From positions 1 through 20,092 of the forward strand of contig CAAFZT010000062.1 in NCBI GenBank assembly GCA_900767605.1: DNA of 20,092 bases. The letters are read 5' to 3'. Below are positions 8,001 to 14,591 of this stretch, in pieces. Numbering within the stretch: position 1 is the first letter of the stretch; every line of letters starts with the position of its first letter. The notes under the pieces were generated by a model, which saw only the letters and a list, made by a program, of their open reading frames with translations, did no database searches and was not told where the DNA came from. The stretch comes from Bacilli bacterium (GTDB lineage Bacteria > Bacillota_I > Bacilli_A > RFN20 > CAG-826). The position numbers were made by a program, and so were the translations under genes.

Positions 8001-8056
8001 GACGCGACAACCGAAAAGAAGACCGTTTCGTAGCCATGGAAATAGAAAATTTATAA
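5021..8056 (+). CDS. dnaE: DNA polymerase III alpha subunit, DnaE type
   Basis: A replicative family C DNA polymerase. In Bacilli DnaE extends primers and works beside PolC. At 1011 residues it is shorter than B. subtilis DnaE (about 1115) and E. coli DnaE (1160). The N-terminal PHP domain is degenerate: the usual HxH reads H7-V-Y9, and the TDH motif reads CDV (39-41), so metal-dependent proofreading in this domain is unlikely. The polymerase core is intact: GPGRGSSAGS, the acidic motif MPDIDVDF with D366, D368 and D370, and KMDLLGL with D519. A helix-hairpin-helix region and an OB fold (about 930-1011) follow, and the protein stops right after the OB fold. LLPFELP near 870 could be a weak beta-clamp site, but no clear QxxLF is seen. 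It opens a plus-strand operon: polA follows after 10 nt and its Shine-Dalgarno overlaps the dnaE stop codon. Confidence 0.96.
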   Translation: MNWIPLHVYSGYSFLQSGLTVKKIVLQAIKRSAKYVSLCDVQSLSGAPELDRLARQYGLQPLIGSEFQVGQDTFCCFVQNETGYRNLLLLVAESTAGRLDLSFLSKHRDGLLLVMDGGASSIHSLFYHQEEDLESHLRSLNHNLGNFYIGIPYLPGESDYLDFLYTFLSTHPYPRVAFPRIRYVKPEDAISARILEAISNSTTLEEKKCEGDEYFLSDSEAESYFDEAELSTTLEIAEACSSFALSQIRGTLLRYPVPKPDNADSYLRKLATEGLNQKLPHHDSSYDERLDYELNIISSMGYSDYFLLVWDYVAYAKKSGIPVGPGRGSSAGSLVSFCLDIVKADPIRYGLYFERFLNPERQSMPDIDVDFADTGREKVVAYLQQKYGPERVARIMTMQTMASRQSLHDIGRVFGYRDSEIRLLTSVLDANPDHSLGWNYKTNAPFRDLVNSDDYYKEIVSLASKIEGLPRQSGLHAAGIVLNNEPLQNALPITVSPTYGFVEQYDKDYLQEQGFLKMDLLGLRNLTIVEQCLKTIQSSQGISLKMEEIPYEEKEPLELLRNGQTAGLFQLETRGMTNAAMEIQPTCFEDVCALVALFRPGPMQNIPSFARRKKGLEPIRYLTPELEPILSPTYGIILYQEQIMLIARKLAGLTFAESDRFRRAISHKDAHELLDLQTKFLDGCVQKGLSSKTAAQLFQLIERFADYGFNKSHSVSYALLACQMAYLKWHYPLEFYCSLFQEGVGSKDKETRLFHELKKRKISFSLPSINESTSCYEPKNGRILLPFSSISGLNSTLIHGLLDERMEKGAYQDFFDVATRLKKYGLDVSSLVTMVDAGCFDSFGHSREELRLTAPTALRYAEVLVGTDGKDNLLPFELPKPSYVEAPSSRSADLEGERRVLGRMISGSPLEEKKAILLEKGAKALSDLEEARNPVWVAGIVSEIKSITTKKGTKMAFLTVFDDSDVYEFTLFDEVYQRAHTQIQKGMPLLIKARRDNRKEDRFVAMEIENL

Positions 8057-8066
8057 GGAGAGATCA

Positions 8067-10706
8067 ATGGAAATCACCAGTTCAAAACATCTTTATGTCA
8101 TCGACGGAAACTCTTTGCTGTTCCGCGCCTTTTACGCGACTTACATGGGGGATCCTTCCGCCATCATGCGCACGAAAAGTGGTATCCCCACTAACGCGAT
8201 TTTTGCTTTCTCCAACATGCTTGTGAAATTCCTGCAAAAAATGAAACCGGGAGACTCCATCTTCGTGGCGTTTGATAAAGACGGGCATACTTTCCGCAAA
8301 GAGCAATTCGCCTCCTATAAAGCCAATCGCAAGCCTGCCCCAGAGGAGCTTGTTGCCCAATTCCCCATTTCCCGCGAATTGATGAAGGCATTGAATATTA
8401 CTTTCTACGAAGAACACGGAATCGAAGCCGATGATATCGCCGGAACCATCGCAAAATCCGCGGAAAAAGAAGGCTATCAAGTTGACGTTTATACTAGCGA
8501 TAAGGATTATCTTCAGTTAATCACGGACCACGTCACGGTCCATTTGTTGCGGAAAGGCTTAAGCGATATCTATGACGTGACCCCGTCGAAAATGGTGGAA
8601 GAATTTGGCTTCACGCCAAAGCAAATCATCGATTACAAAGGCTTGCGCGGAGACGCTAGCGACAACCTCCCAGGAATCCCGGGGGTCGGAGAAAAAACTG
8701 CGGCCAAATTAATCGAGCAATACCACACTTTTGACGCCATTATCCAAGCGGCGAAAAACGGGGAAATCAAAGGAAAACTATGTCAAAACATTGTGGAAAA
8801 CGAAGCCATGGGAAGGCAGTGCTATGAGTTGGCCACGATGAAAACGGATTGCGTTCTTCCCTTCCAATTAAGCGATTTTATCTATAAAGGCTTTGACCCA
8901 ACGGCCATTTCGAGTTTTTCCGCCGCCTATGAACTCAAACAGCTTCCGTTAAAAATGCCCCTCATTTTCAAAATGGAAGCCCAAGGAAACCAAAGCGTAA
9001 AAGCGCCTGAAGTTCAAAAAGTTCATTCGATCGCTTCTCTTCCCTTGCCTTCTAAGATCGGCGTAGCCATTGATTTGGACCCCGAAACTTATAACGATGC
9101 GCCTGTTTTGGGGATTGCTTTCAGTGATGGAATCTCTTCTTATTACATCGATGCTCAAGACGCCCAACAAGACGAAGCCTTTAAGGCGATGCTAAAAAAT
9201 CCATCCATCATCAAAAACGTCAACGACGCCAAGCGAATGGAAGTGGGGCTTCATCGCCTTGGAATCGAAATCCAAGGGATTGGATTTGATATCCTTTTGG
9301 CGGCCTATTTAATCAATAGCAACGTCACCGACCGTCCCGACATCGTCTATTCTTCCTTCGGGGTAGACGTTTCCTCTTCTTCTGCCCCCTCCTTGCTTTT
9401 TGATGTCGATCATTCCGAAGGGTTAGGAAAAGAGGCCTTCTATGCTTTGAAATTAGAGCAAACGGCATTGGACGAACTTGAAAAAGCGGATGCGCTTCGT
9501 CTATTTAGGGAAATCGAACTCCCGTTAAGCCATGTCTTAGCCCAAATGGAAATCGAAGGATTCCCGTTAAAAGCCAATGAGCTCGAGGAAATCGGCAAAG
9601 AATATCGGAACAAAAAAGACCAACTTGAGCAAGAAATCGTCGCTTTGGCCGGTCACCCGTTCAACCCTTCTAGTCCCAAGCAAATCGCTAGCGTCCTTTA
9701 TGATGAATTAGGTTTAAAAGGACCGAAGTCCCGCAGCACTTCCATCGACGTTTTGAACGAACTCGTCTCCGCTCATCCGATTGTAGAGAAAATCTTAAGC
9801 TATCGGAAATACGCTAAACTCGTCGGAACTTATATCGATGGACTGCTACCCCACATCAAAAAAGACGGAAAAATCCATACCTGCTTCAATCAAGCCCAAA
9901 CCACGACAGGACGTCTTTCTTCTTCTAACCCCAACCTTCAAAACATTTCGGCACGGGACGAGGAATCCAAGTTGATTCGCAAAGCGTTCCATTATGACGA
10001 TCCCAACACCTTGATTCTTTCCTTGGATTACGGCCAAATCGAATTACGAATTTTGGCTGCGTTATCTCATTGCCAGGACTATATCGATGTCTTTGAGTCT
10101 GGACGAGACGTTCATAGTGAAACGGCAAGGAAAATTTTCCATTTGCCACCAGACGAACCCGTTCCCCACGAATTCCGTAGAAAAGCCAAGGCGATCAACT
10201 TTGCCATTGTTTACGGAACAACGGCTTTCGGATTAGCCGAGCAAATCGGAGGAACGCCGAAAGAAGCCAAGGACATCATCGACCACTTCAATCGCGAATA
10301 TCCTGAAATTGCCGAGTTCTCTTCTGCCATTTTAGAAGGGGCTGAACGCGATGGTTACGTGACCACCATGTTTGGCAGACGTCGTTATCTCCCCGATTTA
10401 AAGGATGCGAACTATGCCAAACGCGAAGCGGCCAAGCGAGCCGCCCTTAACGCTCCCGTCCAAGGAAGCGCAGCCGATTTAATCAAGATTGCCATGCTAA
10501 AAGTCGATGAATTCTTATCGAAAGGCCATTATCGTTCCAAGATGGTCCTTCAAATTCACGACGAATTGCTTTTCGCCTTAGACGCTTCCGAATCTTCCTC
10601 CCTTATCCCGGAATTAAAAGCAATCATGGAAAACGCCGTGAAGTTGCCGGTCAAATTAACCGTAGAAGGAAACGCCGGCAAATCCTGGTACGATGCAAAG
10701 GATTGA
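8067..10706 (+). CDS. polA: DNA polymerase I (5'-nuclease + polymerase, inactive 3'-5' exonuclease)
   Basis: Fills gaps and removes RNA primers in lagging-strand synthesis and excision repair. At 879 residues it has the normal bacterial length. The 5'-3' nuclease domain (1 to about 290) shows VIDGNSLLFRAFYA, FDKDGHTFR, EADDIAGT, TSDKDYLQL and GDASDNLPGIPGVG. The middle domain (about 310-470) lacks the proofreading residues: the DTE motif reads DLD, and the AEDAD motif of Exo III is lost (ALKLE), as in Bacillus and Geobacillus PolA. The polymerase domain has motif A DYGQIELR (D654; most enzymes have DYSQIELR), the O-helix RKAKAINFAIVYG, and motif C HDE at 831-833. The start ATG at 8067 has AAGGAG (8055-8060) 6 nt upstream, overlapping the dnaE stop. 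Only 3 nt separate its TGA from the next gene, so dnaE-polA-mutM/coaE form one operon. Confidence 0.97.
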   Translation: MEITSSKHLYVIDGNSLLFRAFYATYMGDPSAIMRTKSGIPTNAIFAFSNMLVKFLQKMKPGDSIFVAFDKDGHTFRKEQFASYKANRKPAPEELVAQFPISRELMKALNITFYEEHGIEADDIAGTIAKSAEKEGYQVDVYTSDKDYLQLITDHVTVHLLRKGLSDIYDVTPSKMVEEFGFTPKQIIDYKGLRGDASDNLPGIPGVGEKTAAKLIEQYHTFDAIIQAAKNGEIKGKLCQNIVENEAMGRQCYELATMKTDCVLPFQLSDFIYKGFDPTAISSFSAAYELKQLPLKMPLIFKMEAQGNQSVKAPEVQKVHSIASLPLPSKIGVAIDLDPETYNDAPVLGIAFSDGISSYYIDAQDAQQDEAFKAMLKNPSIIKNVNDAKRMEVGLHRLGIEIQGIGFDILLAAYLINSNVTDRPDIVYSSFGVDVSSSSAPSLLFDVDHSEGLGKEAFYALKLEQTALDELEKADALRLFREIELPLSHVLAQMEIEGFPLKANELEEIGKEYRNKKDQLEQEIVALAGHPFNPSSPKQIASVLYDELGLKGPKSRSTSIDVLNELVSAHPIVEKILSYRKYAKLVGTYIDGLLPHIKKDGKIHTCFNQAQTTTGRLSSSNPNLQNISARDEESKLIRKAFHYDDPNTLILSLDYGQIELRILAALSHCQDYIDVFESGRDVHSETARKIFHLPPDEPVPHEFRRKAKAINFAIVYGTTAFGLAEQIGGTPKEAKDIIDHFNREYPEIAEFSSAILEGAERDGYVTTMFGRRRYLPDLKDANYAKREAAKRAALNAPVQGSAADLIKIAMLKVDEFLSKGHYRSKMVLQIHDELLFALDASESSSLIPELKAIMENAVKLPVKLTVEGNAGKSWYDAKD

Positions 10707-10709
10707 TCT

Positions 10710-12101
10710 ATGCCTGAACTTCCTGAAGTTGAAACGGTACGACGCATTCTCTCTTCTTTTCTAGATGACGTCACCATTTTAAAAGTCCATATTTATCGGA
10801 CTGCCAATATCGTTAGCGGAGCCGCTTCTTTTCCCGGGCAAGTAGAAGGAAAAAAGATCCTATCGGTGTCTCGGAGAGGAAAGTACCTTCTTTTCAACCT
10901 CGATGACGGGGGCGTCATCCTTTCCCATTTGCGAATGGAAGGGAAATATTTGGAGGTGCCACCTTCTTATCCAAAATCTTCCTATGACATTTTGGATTAC
11001 GAATTATCTTCTGGCACGCGCTTAGTTTATCAAGACACCCGTAAATTCGGGACGATCGCTTATTACCCAAACAGGGCTGAGGCATTTAAATCATCGCCCC
11101 TTGCCTCTTTAGGCCCCGAACCCTTTGATCTATCCGATGAAGAATTTTATTCCCGAATTCACCTTGAAAAAGGGCCCATTAAAAAAGTCTTGATGGATCA
11201 AACCGTCCTCGCGGGAATTGGTAACATCTACGCGGACGAGTCGTTGTTTGCCTCTTCGATTCATCCTAAAACCAAGGCCTACGACCTGGATTTTGTTTTG
11301 GCAACACGCTTATTAGCAAATATTCAGCGGATTTTGCAAGAAGCCATCCAAAAAGGAGGAAGCACCATCCGTAGTTACCATCCTCAGCAGGGGGTGGACG
11401 GAAAGATGCAAAACGAATTGCAAGTCTATTCTAAGCGCGGCCAGCCTTGCCCTCATTGCGGAACCCCCTTATCGAAAATCCACCTAGAAGGGCGGGGAAC
11501 CACTTTTTGTTTTCGTTGCCAAAAGGCGATTCACCGGCCTTTCGTTTTGGGAATCACCGGACCAATCCACGCGGGAAAATCGACCGCGGCCGACTATTTT
11601 AGAAGCCAAGGTTACCATTATTTTGACGCGGACAAAGCCGTATGGGAGCTTTACGAAGATTACAAAGTGCAAAAAGAAATTCAAAAAATCGCCGGAAAAA
11701 AGACGGTCAAAAAAGGAAAAATCGACAAAGCGGAATTACGTCATATCCTCTCTTCCTCCCCTGCTAAGCGAAAGAAAGTGGAACAGTTGCTAGACCCCTT
11801 GCTGGTTGAAAGAGCCAAAGATCAAATCGCGTCTTTAACGGAAAAAGACAAAATCTTGCTCGATGTCCCACGCCTTTTCTCTTCGGGATTAGGGGATTGC
11901 TGCGACGCGACCATTTTAATCGAATCGCATCCGGAAAAAAGAAACCAAAGGCTCTTAGACGAAGGAAGAGATGCGACAAGGCTCATGAAGCTCAATTCCT
12001 CTTACCCATTGAAGCAAGTTCAAAAACAAGTCAATTTCATCGTCGATAACAATGGCTCAAAAGAGGATTTCTATCAAAAATTAAAGGCGTTGTCCCTTTA
12101 A
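10710..12101 (+). CDS. mutM-coaE: Fusion protein: formamidopyrimidine-DNA glycosylase (MutM/Fpg) + dephospho-CoA kinase (CoaE)
   Basis: A 463-residue protein with two unrelated enzymes in one frame. Residues 1-271 are Fpg, which excises 8-oxoguanine and other oxidised purines and nicks the abasic site: N-terminal PELPEVETV (P2 nucleophile, E3), K58 in RRGKYLLF, AGIGNIYADE (168-177), and a complete C-terminal zinc finger with C247, C250, C267, C270 and R262. Residues about 278-463 are CoaE, the last step of coenzyme A synthesis: P-loop GPIHAGKS (284-291), YFDADKA, LLDVPRLF and the C-terminal FIVDNNGS. The linker is only about six residues. The CoaE half is divergent: the usual HP motif is D362-P363, and PLLFE reads PRLFS. 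AAAGGA (10697-10702) is 7 nt before the ATG. A TTG at 11547 (L280) is the only plausible internal start and has no ribosome site. In B. subtilis these are separate genes in the same order after polA. Confidence 0.94.
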   Translation: MPELPEVETVRRILSSFLDDVTILKVHIYRTANIVSGAASFPGQVEGKKILSVSRRGKYLLFNLDDGGVILSHLRMEGKYLEVPPSYPKSSYDILDYELSSGTRLVYQDTRKFGTIAYYPNRAEAFKSSPLASLGPEPFDLSDEEFYSRIHLEKGPIKKVLMDQTVLAGIGNIYADESLFASSIHPKTKAYDLDFVLATRLLANIQRILQEAIQKGGSTIRSYHPQQGVDGKMQNELQVYSKRGQPCPHCGTPLSKIHLEGRGTTFCFRCQKAIHRPFVLGITGPIHAGKSTAADYFRSQGYHYFDADKAVWELYEDYKVQKEIQKIAGKKTVKKGKIDKAELRHILSSSPAKRKKVEQLLDPLLVERAKDQIASLTEKDKILLDVPRLFSSGLGDCCDATILIESHPEKRNQRLLDEGRDATRLMKLNSSYPLKQVQKQVNFIVDNNGSKEDFYQKLKALSL

Positions 12102-13051
12102 CGGCGGTGAGAGGATCCCGATAAATCCAAGGAGGAAATATCGAATTCTTTTTCGCATAAATCCAAAAGAAGGTTTTCTAGTTGGCGAGCACGCGCCGGT
12201 CCAATGGTATATTGGTACATGGAAGCGATTTCCTGGATGGAAAAATCACTGGAAAAGCAGGTGATAAGACCTCTTTTGGCTCTTTCGTTTAATAAAGGAT
12301 AAAGAATATTGCTATACCCATATCCCGTTTTGTCTTTATTTTCGTTGCCAAAATCATCCAAAACAAGAACCGCGCAGTTTTGATATTTTTCGAATTCCAA
12401 ATCGAAGCGGGCTTTATCGCGAATATTCAAGTCTTGAAGCCATTTAAGAAATAGAGCCGTGTCGCAGAAAGCCACGGGCGAGATTCCTTTATTCACAAAG
12501 TCGTTGCATAAGCAGGCGAGCATAAAGGTACGGCCGCTTCTTCGGGTTCCTTCTACATAGAGCCAGCGGGCGCTTGTACCTAGTAGAAGTTCAAAACAAG
12601 CCTTCATAGCATGGGTTTTCTTTGCCGTTCTCGCAACATCGTGCTTGACGGTCATATCCATCCAATCAAGTGGAAAGTCTCTGCGTAAAAAGCTTTTGGT
12701 GTAGGCTTCTTGTTTCTTGGCTAAATCACAAAGACGGAATTTCGGTTCTACCAGCCCATCTTCATAGGTCAAATACATTTGATAATGGGGCATCAGCTTA
12801 TGGCATTGGTCGTAACCAGGGCAGTTTTCGCATTGGTCGAGGTCTTTTTGATAATCGAGCAAAGGGGCCAACGCGACTTTAGTTTGGGCGTAAGAAAGCT
12901 TGAAATCATCGTGAATCACTTTGTAAACACGCGGATCCGTTTTTAATTTGTTCAGTGCATCCGAAAGCAAATCGGAGGACGGGGCAGCGCCTTGGTCCTT
13001 CAATTTTTTGGCGGTGGATTTCACGTATTGGTCAATTTTATATTCGCTCAT
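12098..13051 (-). CDS. dnaI: Primosomal helicase loader DnaI with a non-canonical Walker A
   Basis: DnaI is the AAA+ loader that, with DnaB and DnaD, places the replicative helicase on DNA in Bacilli. It has 317 residues (B. subtilis about 311). The N-terminal helicase-binding domain keeps a zinc-finger set, C74, C77, C83/H84 and C108. The AAA+ domain starts near 155. The P-loop reads GTRRSGRT (168-175): the Walker A Lys is Arg174, encoded by CGT at 12530-12532. Walker B VLVLDDFG (D232, D233) is normal. The sensor-1 region reads FSSDF where DnaI of B. subtilis has TSNF. Arg residues are present at 257, 260, 287 and 289. The identity rests on fold order, zinc module and the dnaB neighbour. Its ATG overlaps the dnaB stop (ATGA), so translation is coupled. 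Its stop overlaps the stop of the convergent mutM-coaE gene. Whether it still hydrolyses ATP is uncertain. Confidence 0.88.
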   Translation of the reverse strand: MSEYKIDQYVKSTAKKLKDQGAAPSSDLLSDALNKLKTDPRVYKVIHDDFKLSYAQTKVALAPLLDYQKDLDQCENCPGYDQCHKLMPHYQMYLTYEDGLVEPKFRLCDLAKKQEAYTKSFLRRDFPLDWMDMTVKHDVARTAKKTHAMKACFELLLGTSARWLYVEGTRRSGRTFMLACLCNDFVNKGISPVAFCDTALFLKWLQDLNIRDKARFDLEFEKYQNCAVLVLDDFGNENKDKTGYGYSNILYPLLNERAKRGLITCFSSDFSIQEIASMYQYTIGPARARQLENLLLDLCEKEFDISSLDLSGSSHRR

Positions 13052-14319
13052 TTTTGATAGGCTTTCTCAATTAGGCGATCCAATTCTTCATCACTAACAG
13101 CTTCGTTGATTTTACTTGCGTCAGTCTTAGGCTCGGCTTCATTATTCGATAATTGAAATTTCGAACTGCCGTTATTATAAGACTCTCGTCTTTTTCTAGC
13201 CTCATTTAATTGTCCGTTTAAATATTCCATTGCATCCTGTGCTGATTCAATGTTTGCACGAACAAGCATCGCACCAATTTTTTCTGCTAAAGGTCTTGAC
13301 AATACGTTGTTATTATTACGAAGAACGTAATCTATAACAGCATTGCAAGCCCCAGAAGACAAACCGATGTCCAAAGTAAGAGCCTCTACAATTTTCATAT
13401 CGGCGTCAGAGGGCTTATGTAAATTTTGTTTAATTCTTAGCCACTCAATCGGCTCGTATTTATCCATGTCTTTAATCTTTTTCGCAAGGTACGAATCGCC
13501 ATATGCAGCGCTCTTGCCTCCTTTAGAGTGAAGGTAAGGCAATTTCAAGCCTTCCCGACATTTGTTCAGGAACTTGTTGCGGTTTAATCTCAAAGTAAAT
13601 TCGGCGTTCCTATCAATGCAATCGGCCGCAAATTCTCCAACAATATCGCTGGAATATGAGTATAAAGCACTAGCTTTCTCGCAAAATTTCATCTCATCGT
13701 CCGAAAGCAAATGTTCGTCGTAACCGAAATTTTTTAAAGCGGCATAAAAAGCGGACGGATCAAATGAGGTTTGGATTTTTTTGGATTCCTGTCCGATGGC
13801 TTCGAACCGAGATTCGAGGAAAATCGGGTCATTGAAATCGGGCTGAAAAAACCCTGCGAAATTTTCAGAAATGTCCTTTGCATTCGCCGGGGCAGATATA
13901 ACTGCATACTTTCCACGAATTTTTTTAAATTCGTCTTCGCCTAACGTAGAATGAAGCGTACCAGCGAGCAAAAAATCATCAAAAAAAGCCTTAGGGGAGG
14001 AGGGGGCATAGACGCGAAAATAAAATATTCCTCGACCATTGGTCCCTTTTTCGTAAAGAGTTTGAAGCAAGCCAATCGCTTCTAAAGGACGTCTGCTGGC
14101 CTCAATATCAGAAAACGTCATTCCAGATTTCTTGCGAAGCTCGTCTCCAAAATGGACGTCATTTTCTTTACCAGATTCTGCATATAAAGCAAAATAAAGC
14201 CCCAATGCCCTAGCCCCAATTAAGGGCAAATAAAGCTCGGACAGTGAAGCAAGGGACCCTTCTCCGAGCAGCCCGCACTTTTGAACGGAATAGATATCTT
14301 GGGAACCAAACGTTTGCAT
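13048..14319 (-). CDS. dnaB: Replication initiation / membrane attachment protein DnaB (Firmicutes type)
   Basis: This is the Firmicutes DnaB, a DnaA-dependent initiation and restart factor that works with DnaI and DnaD; it is not the E. coli helicase of the same name. It is 423 residues. The N-terminal winged-helix domain is marked by LSELYLPLIGARALGLYFAL (about residues 26-45), close to the B. subtilis pattern LYQPLIGADA. The C-terminal DnaB/DnaD-type helical domain lies at about 300-385 (PIEWLRIKQNL to AMEYLNGQL); the YxxxIxxxW signature is degenerate (LAEKIGAML). A charged Ser/Asn-rich tail follows. AGGA (14328-14331) is 8 nt before the ATG. It overlaps dnaI by 4 nt, forming a two-gene operon that diverges from pfkA. 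Sequence similarity is weak, as is normal for DnaB, so the call leans on the dnaI partner. Confidence 0.82.
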   Translation of the reverse strand: MQTFGSQDIYSVQKCGLLGEGSLASLSELYLPLIGARALGLYFALYAESGKENDVHFGDELRKKSGMTFSDIEASRRPLEAIGLLQTLYEKGTNGRGIFYFRVYAPSSPKAFFDDFLLAGTLHSTLGEDEFKKIRGKYAVISAPANAKDISENFAGFFQPDFNDPIFLESRFEAIGQESKKIQTSFDPSAFYAALKNFGYDEHLLSDDEMKFCEKASALYSYSSDIVGEFAADCIDRNAEFTLRLNRNKFLNKCREGLKLPYLHSKGGKSAAYGDSYLAKKIKDMDKYEPIEWLRIKQNLHKPSDADMKIVEALTLDIGLSSGACNAVIDYVLRNNNNVLSRPLAEKIGAMLVRANIESAQDAMEYLNGQLNEARKRRESYNNGSSKFQLSNNEAEPKTDASKINEAVSDEELDRLIEKAYQK

Positions 14320-14389
14320 GGCTTATATCCTACTACATAACCAAACAAACAAAAACAAAAATATGGCTTGCCATCGGATGTTTTTCTAG

Positions 14390-14456
14390 TTTTCCACAGG
14401 GATTATCCCCATAAAACCTTACCATTTTGAGTTTTCCACATTTTAATTGTGGATAA
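14390..14456. promoter_or_regulatory. Cluster of DnaA-box-like 9-mers upstream of dnaB
   Basis: Compared with the consensus TTATCCACA: TTTTCCACA at 14390-14398 (one mismatch), TTATCCCCA at 14403-14411 (one mismatch), TTTTCCACA at 14432-14440 (one mismatch), and a perfect copy on the minus strand at 14448-14456 (TGTGGATAA). A weaker TATTCCACA lies at 14485-14493 (two mismatches). TTTTCCACA and the perfect box face each other across 7 nt. The cluster lies 70-140 bp upstream of dnaB, suggesting DnaA control of the helicase-loader operon, a DnaA-binding locus, or less likely a replication origin. Confidence 0.65.
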
Positions 14457-14472
14457 CCTTTTAGCCTGTCAG

Positions 14473-14484
14473 GAAAGCGCTTTC
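14473..14484. promoter_or_regulatory. cre-like palindrome (putative CcpA site) upstream of pfkA
   Basis: GAAAGCGCTTTC is a perfect 12-bp palindrome and matches the core of strong CcpA sites (TGAAAGCGCTTTCA), lacking only the outer T and A. It is centred about 77 bp upstream of the expected pfkA start, a position from which CcpA can activate. Activation of a pfk-pyk operon by CcpA is known in Lactococcus lactis. CcpA itself is not in this window. Confidence 0.5.
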
Positions 14485-14543
14485 TATTCCACAATGAAAA
14501 AGACTATATCCTTTCTCTATACACGCGCGCCCACGAAAGGGTT

Positions 14544-14549
14544 TATAAT
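14544..14549 (+). promoter_or_regulatory. -10 element of the pfkA promoter
   Basis: A perfect TATAAT, but no recognisable -35 at 16-18 nt and no TGn extension, which would fit a promoter that needs an activator. Expected transcription start about 14556, leaving a 36-nt leader. Confidence 0.5.
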
Positions 14550-14557
14550 GGTTTCGA

Positions 14558-14576
14558 TTTCGGGTTCATTCCGAAA
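14558..14576 (+). promoter_or_regulatory. 5' leader hairpin of pfkA mRNA
   Basis: TTTCGG (14558-14563), a 7-nt loop, CCGAAA (14571-14576). It lies at the expected 5' end of the transcript, 4 nt before the GAGG Shine-Dalgarno (14581-14584). It may protect the mRNA 5' end or affect initiation. Confidence 0.4.
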
Positions 14577-14591
14577 GTTCGAGGTAATAAT

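Noticed and set aside
14360..14377. Small hairpin (ATGGC/GCCAT) before a T-rich run on the minus strand, upstream of dnaB, as an attenuator
   Set aside because: The stem is only 4-5 bp with a 2-4-nt loop, too weak to call.
14320..14591. The dnaB-pfkA gap as the chromosomal origin oriC
   Set aside because: It has DnaA boxes, but neither dnaA nor dnaN is adjacent and no clear AT-rich unwinding element with repeats is seen. A regulatory or titration role is simpler unless whole-genome skew says otherwise.
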